From Nemertoderma westbladi (taxonomy: Eukaryota; Xenacoelomorpha; Nemertodermatida; Nemertodermatidae), in NCBI GenBank assembly GCA_032718475.1, contig JAUCBJ010000200.1, positions 35,054-99,053 on the forward strand: a DNA stretch of 64,000 nucleotides, read 5' to 3'. Within the stretch, counting starts at the first letter, position 1; each line of letters starts with the position of its first letter. Positions 56,302-64,000 of the stretch are shown piece after piece. The translations under genes were made by a program, and so were the position numbers. The notes beneath the pieces are model-generated. The model did not search any database and was not told the DNA's origin. It saw nothing but the letters and a program-made list of their open reading frames with translations.

Positions 56302-57479
56302 TGTAAAAGCTTTTGCGGAATTAGCCGGTTATTTTCCCCGTAAAGTACTCTGTAGTTGGTTTAACAGGCATAAAAGGCCGTATCCTTACTGTACTGGTGT
56401 TTTAGTGGACATACAAAGCCATTTCTTCTGTATGTGTACTTTAGCGGACATAATTAGCAATTCTATGACGCAATGCGCTTGAAACAGTGTAGTTACTATG
56501 ACGACAGCTAACAGCTGAGCTGTACACGTGTAGCTTTTCCTTGTTCTCTGGTGTTTCTTTGTTCGGTCAACCAATCAGAGCGATTCTCCTGCTTTTTGTA
56601 CAGAAACCTCCGAGAAATCGCGCAATGCATTATGGGTCAATGTTTACATTTTGTCCTGAGCCCAGAAGATCGGCTTCGGAATCTCTGTTTTTTCAGTCTT
56701 TAGCCCAACATTAGTAGGCTTAATTATAGAACGTATATCTGTTATCAAACCAAACTCATCTCACAACTCACTCACCTAATCATATTGTCAACTACAAACA
56801 CCGCATTTTTACTGCTATTTACTGTCGGTTATTCATTATATCTGTTGATGGAATATTATTATATTGGAGAATATCAATCAATAATCAGACACCCCAATCT
56901 TCTTGATATACTGAAGGTTAGAGAGACCGGTTACATATAACGATTGCGACTTACATTAAAGTGGTTTTGAAGTGAATCTAATGCTATTTCATAGGCACTA
57001 CATGTATTGTCTGTTGTTCTCTTTATATGTGACTAAAATTAGTGAAGGTCGGCAGATCAGTGTGCAGCATTGTGCAGTATTGTGTATGATTGTGACTGAT
57101 AACAAAGCATCTCCTAAAGAATGCGCCATATACGTGAATCTATAGCCATCCCGTTGTGTCTAGTTTAAGTCATAACTCTGTTTACATATTTAGGGCGCCA
57201 CGTCCTAAAGGAACTGTTAATATTTCCCGAAAGTGAATAATATTTGTCAGAGATTATATATATTACGATCAGTCGAATAATACAGTAGGCCTACACCGCA
57301 ATAAGATTAAGCTTCCGAATCCAGTCTCCCGGGTATATCCAACGGGTGAATGGACGCGCATAGACTGGCTTCGGCTAATGTAGTGTATCAAATACTCGTC
57401 ATAGGCTAAAGTCGATTTATTATCTAGAAGACATCCCAATTTGGCAGGTTAAACTGCTAAAGGTCTGAAAGCGCGTACA
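56302..57479 (+). repeat. 3' LTR of BEL copy 2
   Basis: 1178 bp, TGTAAAAGC ... GCGCGTACA, near-identical to 38113-39298 and followed by the AAATG target duplication. No large lesion is visible apart from the 9-base deletion relative to the 5' LTR. Confidence 0.94.
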
Positions 57480-57830
57480 AAATGTTTCCGGTTACTATGG
57501 TACAGTAATAAGAAGAGACCTCCTGCGTCGGTAAATAATTGTCTTGGGTTATGAACACGTAAGGTAATTGGCCCTAAGTGGATATCATTTTAAACTGATA
57601 GTAACTATATGTAAAGTGATGAAACATTACAGAAGGTTATTTTTTGCTAGTTTCAATGGTTACAAGGCAACTGCCAAAGATAATCCATTTTTATGGGGCC
57701 ACCATTAAAAATATAGAGGGTCTTATTGACATTTAGAATGTTTCATGATTTTAGCACAAGGGAAGCACATATTTGGCAATGATTTAGAATACTACTGATA
57801 TTTGCACAAATTCATCTTCTCAATTCAATT
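57480..57830. mobile_element. Foldback element, right end (continuation of 36885-38112)
   Basis: Reverse complement of about 36930-37240: GTTTCCGGTTAC ... TAAACTGATAGTAACTATAT ... TATGGGGCCACCATTAAAAA. It begins with the BEL target duplication (57480-57484) and ends near a short (CAATT)n run at 57820-57842. Confidence 0.75.
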
Positions 57831-57842
57831 CAATTCAATTCT

Positions 57843-59310
57843 CGATTTATCTTAAAACCGTTGGATGCCAGCCATTACACAAATTTGCCTTCCCCATCAC
57901 TGTAATATTTAAAATATATAAACAGCAAAGGCTGTAAAAGAAGGCATAGGCCCACAGTACTTAGATATCCACATTTATGGGGCCTTCGCGCAGCACGAGA
58001 ATCGGTTAACCAGAGAGCGGTTAAACAGAGAAAACTGTGTTCCCGAGAACTTGTTCTTTTTGCTCTACTACTGTACTTCGTTAGCTTGCCGACTTGTTCT
58101 ATTTAACCAATGCTCATAAGACATTCCTATCAAATTACAAATGAATCTGCTGGTTGGTTCTATAATTACAGCTGCTTCTACGTTTCTGACAATTCGCCCC
58201 CTACTGTAGCGGCAGTCGACAGAGGAACTATAGAAGTCTGTCTGTGAGTATAATTTCTGAATACCACTTCTACCAAATTATAGATGAATCTGACGACGAG
58301 AGAGAAGTCGTTCAAATATAATTTATACATAAATAAGGATGTTAACTGGTATTAAGATTAATAATGACATGATGATTTTCATCCCCATGACGTAACGGCC
58401 AATATGATCGACAATTCGGCCAATCCCCTCCTTCACACTTCCTTAGAAAACATTAATTCATTTGAATTCTTATGAAAATTATGATATTTATTAAAATGTA
58501 AAATGCAGCGGTGTAGATATTTATACGTACAGAAGGCACTACAGTATAACATAATGCTTACCGGTAGGCAACCCAAACATATGAAATATTAATCTATTAT
58601 AATAAGGTAAAATAAATGATACAGAAATATTTAATTAATTTGTCAAACTTTGTATTTAAATTGTAATTCTGAAAAACTATGTTTTGTATATTTGGTTAAT
58701 TAAACTTGAGCAGAACTGTTAATGCTAAATTTGGAATCTAATTTGAACTGCCGACGAATATGTTTTAATTAGAGAACATTGGAAAATGTCGCAAAAGTAG
58801 AAATACGTTACATTATTAACGCAACCAGTATTTTATACCTGGTGGAGAAGTCCCAGCTGGATTAGTTCAAATTAGGCAGTGAATCCTATTATTATACTCC
58901 AGTAATTACTATATACACTTATTCTTCTTCAACGTCCAATTACTTCCAACTTGAATTACACAGCCGCTAACAATAAAATTGTCGAAGGCGAATGACGTAA
59001 AAATATTGGCGTTTGCACCATATAAATACTGTAACATTAAATTAATGTTAAACCAATAGGCTTAATCGAGTTTTAAAGAGAATGTAATCAAAAAATATTA
59101 GCACTTCAAAACTTAAACTACATGCGTAATTATGCTTAATTATTTAAGACTGTAAACAAAATCCCACACGCTACCGAACTATCTGGTAAAATTTACCATA
59201 AAGAAGAAATTTTAATTGTTACTTTTTTTTATATTTTATTTTATTATTTAGCCCAAAATATCATTATTATTGCGATATTTCAACCAGTAGCACCTGACTA
59301 CGGCTTACGA
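57843..59310. other. AT-rich intergenic DNA
   Basis: No supported gene. At about 57975-58025 there is a short, weak resemblance to the 49-bp satellite of 12970-13743 (GGGGCCTTCGCGCAGCACGA). Confidence 0.45.
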
Positions 59311-59316
59311 ACCTAA

Positions 59317-59451
59317 AACAATTTATAACGCGTAAAAAATCATTTATTACGCGTAAAAAAATCATTTATTACGCGTAAAAAAATCATTTATAACGCGTAA
59401 AAAATCATTTATTACGCGTAAAAAAATCATTTATAACGCGTAAAAAATAAT
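59317..59451. repeat. ACGCGT-bearing 21-23-bp tandem repeat, six units
   Basis: Six units of ACGCGTAAAAAAATCATTTA(T/A)(T/A) carry six regularly spaced ACGCGT palindromes. Confidence 0.9.
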
Positions 59452-59474
59452 TTCATGTGTCAAAAATTGTGAAA

Positions 59475-59941
59475 CTATTAACGAATAAAAACGCCAAATG
59501 TATGCCATACAGACACGCACCAGTTTCCTTATGTGAGGCGTGAGGCCTAATTCTTTCTATATACAGTGTAGAATCATTTTGTTCTATATTTTGGCAGCTA
59601 CCATAAGCGGACAGATCCCCACGATAGTTTGTTGGTATACCCAAGTCTCATTTCTTTGGGGAGAGGCTTTATGACCTTTAGTCCCAATTGGTGGTGACTA
59701 TTCCCCTTTCAGTATCCGGTTGCAAACATCCCAATAATGGCCTGTTTAGCACTCTTGTTTTCCATACCTCCGCTGGGATTTCATCTAATCCACTCGCTTT
59801 ATTATTGGACATGCTTTTAATGCTTCTTTGGAGTTCGGCAGGTGTGAAGTCCCCTGTTTCTATTGGTAGTGTCTTGTCATATATTTTCATTATGCCTGTA
59901 AGGCAGACCTCGATGTTTGGTTGCTGAAGTGATCTTTCCAT
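59475..59941 (-). pseudogene. LINE reverse-transcriptase fragment
   Basis: Minus-strand pieces read FTPAELQRSIKSMSNNKASG and LDEIPAEVWK, then, after a frameshift and stop, LGIPTNYRG. These are the NKASGxDxIPAE and NYRGI boxes of LINE reverse transcriptases. The rest of the element is absent. The motifs differ from both other LINEs in the window. Confidence 0.75.
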
Positions 59942-60147
59942 TTTCCAACACGTTCTTCAGGAGTATTAGCTTTTAGGCGCCCCTTAGCACAACTTTTCCG
60001 ACCAGATACCTTCGTATGACACCATCTAAATGCACCCAAATATCAATATTCTAAAAGCAGGCATGTTGTTATATACGATTTTTGGGCAGGGATTAGTGGA
60101 AGAACCCTTTTTAGTGGCACTCTATTTGTAATATTCACTTATGTTGT

Positions 60148-60366
60148 ATGCCAGGTCTACCAGCTGTTGAAGAAATCGAAGTGGACGAAGTTCAGCTGCC
60201 GATCGCTCCACATCCGAACAACAACGCCAACCAATCAAACTGGCTGGGCCGAATGCTGCTGAATGATTGCGATTATCAAATGAAACTTTTAGCCGCGGCA
60301 ATAGGAATTCTTCTAGTTGCTCAAGTAACAGTAATAATACTGATGCTGTTACCATCCTTAAAATAA
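60148..60366 (+). CDS. Candidate small tail-anchored membrane protein or last exon
   Basis: The 72-codon frame reads MPGLPAVEEIEVDEVQLPIA, an Asn-rich segment, then a hydrophobic C-terminal segment (LLAAAIGILLVAQVTVIILM) with only a few residues after it. That is the layout of a tail-anchored protein. The sequence TTGTATGCCAG before GTCTACC could also be a splice acceptor, making this the last exon of a larger gene whose other exons I cannot find. A-rich 3' sequence follows the TAA. I do not recognise it. Confidence 0.35.
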   Translation: MPGLPAVEEIEVDEVQLPIAPHPNNNANQSNWLGRMLLNDCDYQMKLLAAAIGILLVAQVTVIILMLLPSLK

Positions 60367-60669
60367 TTAATTTTATTTTAATTTTAATGTAAATTAATTT
60401 TGCTTCGTAATAACATTCAGTTTTTTATTCCATTATTTTTTTTAGCGTAAAAATAAAATAACTAACTATAATTATTTATATTTATAGACGAATAATAATG
60501 GCGAAGTAGTCAAAGGGAAACGCGATTTCCGACACTTACTGTCACGTAAAGGTCACAAAAACGCCATACAGGTGTGTAACTGAGTGATTGGTATAAATTA
60601 TGTTGTATTAATTAATTATGTTTAGTTCTGTTATAGAAGTTATTTGCTGTGATAATATCTTGTTCCTAT

Positions 60670-61275
60670 AACATACATATATATAACATACTGTTATATA
60701 ACATACTGTTATATAGCATACATATATATATAACATACTGTTATATAACATACTGTTATATAACATACTGTTATATAACATACTGTTATATAACATACTG
60801 TTATATAACATACTGTTATATAACATACTGTTATATAACATACTGTTATATAACATACTGTTATATAACATACTGTTATATAACATACATATATATAACA
60901 TACTGTTATATAACATACTGATACAGTATATAACATACTGTTATATAACATACTGTTATATTACACACTGTTATATAACATACTGTTATATAACATACTG
61001 TTATATAACATACTGTTATATAACATACTGTTATATAACATACTGTTATATAACATACTGTTATGTAACATACTGTTATATAACATACTGTTATATAACA
61101 TACTGTTATATAACATACTGTTATATAGCATACATATATATAACATACTGTTATATAACATACTGTTATATAACATACTGTTAAATAGCATACATATATA
61201 TAACATACTGTTATATAACATACTGTTATATAACATACTGTTATATAACATACTGTTATATAACATACTGTTATA
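60670..61275. repeat. 13-bp ATATAACATACTGTT-type minisatellite, ~45 units
   Basis: Units of TATAACATACTGT or ATAACATACTGTTAT run almost without interruption. ACATATATATAACATACTG variants occur at about 60680, 60720, 60885, 61130 and 61190. Open frames on both strands are repeat artefacts. Confidence 0.95.
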
Positions 61276-61358
61276 TTTAATCGAAAATGTCTCCAGGCGG
61301 AGAGATAGTAGGGTTGTTGAGGGTCTAACCACGGTTATAAATAATAAAAAAGTTAATT

Positions 61359-61401
61359 TACCGTATGCGCATTTCGCCCGTTGCGGGTGTCCTCAGCGGT
61401 A
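61359..61401 (-). ncRNA. Hammerhead ribozyme-like motif
   Basis: On the minus strand the order is UACCG, CUGAGGA, a hairpin (CCCG-CAA-CGGG), GAAA, U-GCGC-A, UA, CGGUA. CUGANGA and GAAA are the two conserved hammerhead boxes. UACCG and CGGUA pair perfectly as stem I. A two-base-pair stem III closed by GCGC puts the UA cleavage site right before CGGUA. This is the minimal type I layout known from Penelope-like elements, and it lies on the same strand as the element's protein. The bases at the foot of stem II (C and A opposite G and C) do not pair well, so catalytic activity is uncertain. Confidence 0.65.
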
Positions 61402-61930
61402 TTTATTTATGATAAAATGAACATTAAAAACAATTTATATAAAAACAGAATGACTGGCTAGGTAGAACGCGTACATTATCATTATAACTATAAGGAAACA
61501 CAGTGACATGCGGTCCTACTGTATGTCTATTTAATTAAGTAAGGGTGGTACAATTAAAATTAAAGTGGGTCTGGCGGGGAGGGGGGACATGTGTCGTTTA
61601 GGTATGTTAGGTAGGTAGGTTGCCAAAGTATGCAAGTACTGTAGCTGACGGTAACTACCTAGGGTTGTAGGGGGTATGAGTCTGCGGCAGGCAGGCTGTT
61701 AACTGGTTGTGGGGAGCTACCGGTTTCAGGCTAGGGGTTACTTAGGGCTGTGTTACTGTATAATTTAGTATCAAGGGGCACGTAGATACAGTATGAATAA
61801 AAATGGCTACGTTGGGCTTTGTTGTGGGCAGTCCGAGAATGGGCGTAGTTGGCGGAAAGTATTTTTAGGACAAGGTTTGAGTCTCGAGAAAATAAGGAGG
61901 AATATTTCAGCAGGTTTGAGAGGGGGGTTT

Positions 61931-61948
61931 GGGGGGGGGGGGGGGGGG
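61931..61948. repeat. Poly-G tract (18 G)
   Basis: Uninterrupted G run in the 3' region of the Penelope-like element. Confidence 0.9.
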
Positions 61949-61989
61949 TGGTGGGTTTCTTTGTTAGATGTTTTTAGAATGGTAGGTAT

Positions 61990-62640
61990 AAATAATTATT
62001 GCAGCAAAAATTAAAATAAAATAGCACCATAAAACTGTGAGGTAATAAAACTGTGTACCGCATATACGTCATATGGACCAAAGTGGTTTGGGGTCTGTGG
62101 TAAAAGTATTAAAAAGTACAATAAAACTGTAAATGATTTTGTGAGATAATTAAAGTAGGCCTATGTACTGTATGAAAGATGCGCCAAAATGGTTTAGGGT
62201 CTCGTGAAACTGTAAATGATTTTGAGAGATAATTAAACTATGTACCATGTATACGGCAGATGCACCAAAGTGGTTAGGGGTCTCTGGTAGGAACTTGCGG
62301 GGATATGAATTAATTATTGCAGCAAAATTTCATAAAATATTAAAAATAGCACCGTAAAACTGTAAATGATTTTGTGGGATAATTAAACTATGTACTGTAT
62401 ATACGGCAGATGCACCAAAATGGTTTAGGGTCACTGGTAGGAATTTCAGGGGTTCTTGCGGGGATATGAATTAATTATTGCAGCAAAATTTCATTAAATA
62501 TTAAAAATAGCACCGTAAAACTGTAAATGATTTTGTGAGATAATTAAACTATGTACTGTATATACCAAATACACCAAATGGTTGATGCACCAAAATGGTT
62601 GAGGGTCTCTGGTAGGAATTTCAGGGGTTCCTTAATATTG
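61990..62640 (-). repeat. ~165-bp tandem repeats in the 3' region of the Penelope-like element
   Basis: Three to four partial or full units share ATTGCAGCAAAATTTCATAA, TAGCACCGTAAAACTGTAAA, TAATTAAACTATGTACTGTA and GCACCAAAATGGTTTAGGGT. Unit starts lie near 61996, 62316, 62480 and 62637. They lie between the protein stop and the ribozyme-like motif. Confidence 0.8.
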
Positions 62641-62704
62641 CAGCAAAATTTAATTAATTATAAAACATAACACCGTAAAAACAAATGTTCAAACTAGGAT
62701 CGAG

Positions 62705-63997
62705 TCACATGGCCGGTGTGATTTTGTTGAGGGGAGGGTGGTGGAGATTGATGAGGACGGACTCGGTGTTGATACGTCGGTAATGGTTGCGGAACTGTTT
62801 AATGCAGGTGATGTTAAGGTCATCGAGGGGGCAGTCTACGAAGTGTTGCAGTAGGAGAACTTCTGGGTCAGAGGTGTCGAGCCCTTTTCGTGCGTCTCTT
62901 ATGGCGGATCGGTGCGTGTTCAGCCGTTTGTGTATGTATTGTTCAGTCTGTCCCAGGTACCATTGTTTGGGGTGGGATTTACATGTGATCATGTAAAGTA
63001 CGTTGTGTGTTTTACAGTCGAAAGGGCCTGTGATCCGTTGGCCCCATGGGGTGGTGGAGGGGTTGGCAATTGCTTTGCAGCAAAGGCATCGGGGTTTGCG
63101 GCAGGGTTCATTGCCGGTGGTGCGGTGGGGTACTGTTTTGCGGATGAGCATCTGACCAAGGTTGGGCAGATTGCGGGGAACTGGTATAATGCAAATCTGG
63201 TTGTCGTTTAGAAATTTTTTGTGTCGCTTAATGGTATTAGTAAGGATGTTCAAGAAATGGGGCGTGGTCGCAAGGTAGATTGGGGGGAGTGTTTGGGGGA
63301 TGACGGTGGGGGGGTTGCATGGTAGCCGGGGTTCAGGATTCCAGGCGTAGAGTTGCAGGAGGAAGTTGAGTGGATAACCTCTGAGTTTGCATAGTTCCAG
63401 ATAGGAGTGTCGGGCTAGATTGAACTGGTGGTCATTATCAGTGAGGCGTCGGTATCTAAGTATTTCGGATTTAACAACAGCTAAGAGTGATGGTTTATGG
63501 TGGTAACTAGAGTACAGGATTGGGAGTTTATTGGATGTCGGTTTTTTATAAAGTTTAGTTAGGAGAGAGTTGTGGTGGCGGTATATTGTGACGTCTAGGT
63601 AGTTCATTTGGGTGTAGGAGAATTCAGTCGTAAATTGTACATCGTTGGTGTGGTATAATTGTTCGCATGCTGTGTTAAGGTTGTGAGTGAGGGTGTCGAT
63701 CTGCTGGGGGGTAAGGTGTTGGTCGTAAATGAGTAAACTGTCGTCGACTAGAGTACGGAAGAATGTGTGTGAGAATAGTGTAACGTTCAGAGCCCTATGG
63801 ATGATTTTGGATGTGGTTAATACGGCATAGTCTCCACTGTGGGAGCCGCCCATGGGTGCCCCGGCAATCTGTAAATAGAATTTTTGGTCAAATTGGAAGT
63901 AGTTATGATACAGTAAAAAGCGGAGTATGAGGCATAGTTGATGGGGTGTGTATATGGATCGGTAAGGTAGTGATGGATCCTCTGTGAGTGCCTCCAT
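62705..63997 (-). CDS. Penelope-like reverse transcriptase with GIY-YIG endonuclease (partial)
   Basis: At least 430 codons are open from the right edge of the window to a TGA. The N-terminal visible part is the reverse transcriptase palm and thumb: FYLQIAGAPMGGSHSGDYAV and the catalytic FRTLVDDSLLIY. A Cys-rich linker follows (CRKPRCLCCKAI). The C-terminus is a GIY-YIG endonuclease: VLYMITCK stands for GIY, YLGQT for YIG, KRLNTHRSAI supplies the Arg and His, and TESVLI supplies the catalytic Glu. The combination is diagnostic of endonuclease-bearing Penelope-like elements. Fingers and N-terminus lie outside the window, so integrity of the whole protein is unknown. What is visible has no lesion. 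Confidence 0.94.
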   Translation of the reverse strand: MEALTEDPSLPYRSIYTPHQLCLILRFLLYHNYFQFDQKFYLQIAGAPMGGSHSGDYAVLTTSKIIHRALNVTLFSHTFFRTLVDDSLLIYDQHLTPQQIDTLTHNLNTACEQLYHTNDVQFTTEFSYTQMNYLDVTIYRHHNSLLTKLYKKPTSNKLPILYSSYHHKPSLLAVVKSEILRYRRLTDNDHQFNLARHSYLELCKLRGYPLNFLLQLYAWNPEPRLPCNPPTVIPQTLPPIYLATTPHFLNILTNTIKRHKKFLNDNQICIIPVPRNLPNLGQMLIRKTVPHRTTGNEPCRKPRCLCCKAIANPSTTPWGQRITGPFDCKTHNVLYMITCKSHPKQWYLGQTEQYIHKRLNTHRSAIRDARKGLDTSDPEVLLLQHFVDCPLDDLNITCIKQFRNHYRRINTESVLINLHHPPLNKITPAM

Positions 63998-64000
63998 AGT

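Larger units (their letters stand above)
38113..57479 (+). mobile_element. BEL/Pao LTR retrotransposon, copy 2, complete, ~16 kb plus nested P element
   Basis: The element has LTRs at both ends (38113-39298 and 56302-57479) starting TGTAAAAGC and ending GCGCGTACA, with a 5-bp target duplication AAATG. The internal order is leader, gag, protease, RT, RNase H, integrase (the BEL/Pao order), then a 1.3-kb spacer and an unidentified reading frame before the 3' LTR. The purine-rich stretch GGGAGCGG just before 56302 is the likely polypurine tract. A P-element-like transposon is nested in the leader. BEL elements are typically 5-10 kb, so this family is unusually large. Confidence 0.95.
61359..64000 (-). 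mobile_element. Penelope-like element (5' part outside window)
   Basis: On the minus strand the element enters at the right edge with reverse transcriptase plus GIY-YIG endonuclease (63997-62705). Then comes a 3' region with tandem repeats (62640-61990), a G tract (61948-61931) and a hammerhead-like motif (61401-61359). The left boundary is taken as the ribozyme-like motif and is uncertain. The 5' end is not in the window. Confidence 0.75.

Noticed and set aside
60608-61332. Tyr/Ile- or Met/Leu/Tyr-rich proteins on both strands
   Set aside because: They are translations of the 13-bp AT-rich minisatellite.

Overview
This is repeat-rich nuclear DNA of an animal, most likely a marine invertebrate. 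A mollusc or other lophotrochozoan is my best guess, but no marker fixes the phylum. The evidence is two conserved animal phosphatase genes (SSU72 and PPP4C) embedded in BEL/Pao LTR retrotransposons, non-LTR retrotransposons, a Penelope-like element, a P-element-type DNA transposon, tRNA-derived SINEs, foldback elements and many satellites. There is nothing prokaryotic: no operons, no Shine-Dalgarno sites, no CRISPR.

Layout. 1-12969 is a minus-strand copy of a very large BEL/Pao element, cut by the left edge of the window. Its 5' LTR is 11751-12969 and its gag-protease open frame is 1317-5543. A nearly intact LINE (6338-10217) has inserted into its leader, flanked by a 15-bp target duplication. 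A 49-bp satellite abuts its LTR (12970-13743), followed by a decayed second LINE (14492-17512) and a CAGA microsatellite. SSU72 (19633-20256) and PPP4C (24994-25917) follow on the plus strand; each is a complete single exon. From 20 to 36 kb there are several minisatellites (22.6-23.3, 25.9-26.4, 31.2-32.0, 35.4-35.8 kb), a foldback element with 255-bp arms (29860-30755), two SINEs, two weak exon candidates on the minus strand, and a small secreted-peptide ORF (32911-33153).

38113-57479 is a second, complete copy of the same BEL/Pao element on the plus strand. It has 1.18-kb TG...CA LTRs and a 5-bp target duplication (AAATG), and it has split an older foldback repeat. Its leader carries a P-element-like transposon (39386-42742; 27-bp TIRs, 8-bp duplication, degenerate THAP/transposase remnant). 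Its gag-pol (44850-53069) has three stops and two frameshifts. Between pol and the 3' LTR it has a 1.3-kb noncoding spacer and a reading frame I do not recognise (54703-56223). Without the nested P element this family is about 16 kb, large for BEL/Pao. The right end holds a LINE fragment, a possible small membrane protein, a 13-bp AT-rich minisatellite, and a Penelope-like element (62705-63997, running off the edge) with a hammerhead-ribozyme-like motif (61359-61401) on the same strand.

The two BEL copies are inverted relative to each other and bracket both host genes. Comparing them shows what each has lost: copy 1 lacks an N-terminal block, RT-RNase H and integrase, yet remains one open frame of 1408 codons; copy 2 keeps every domain but is broken at five points. 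All positions were read by eye; element boundaries not marked by LTRs, TIRs or target duplications are approximate.
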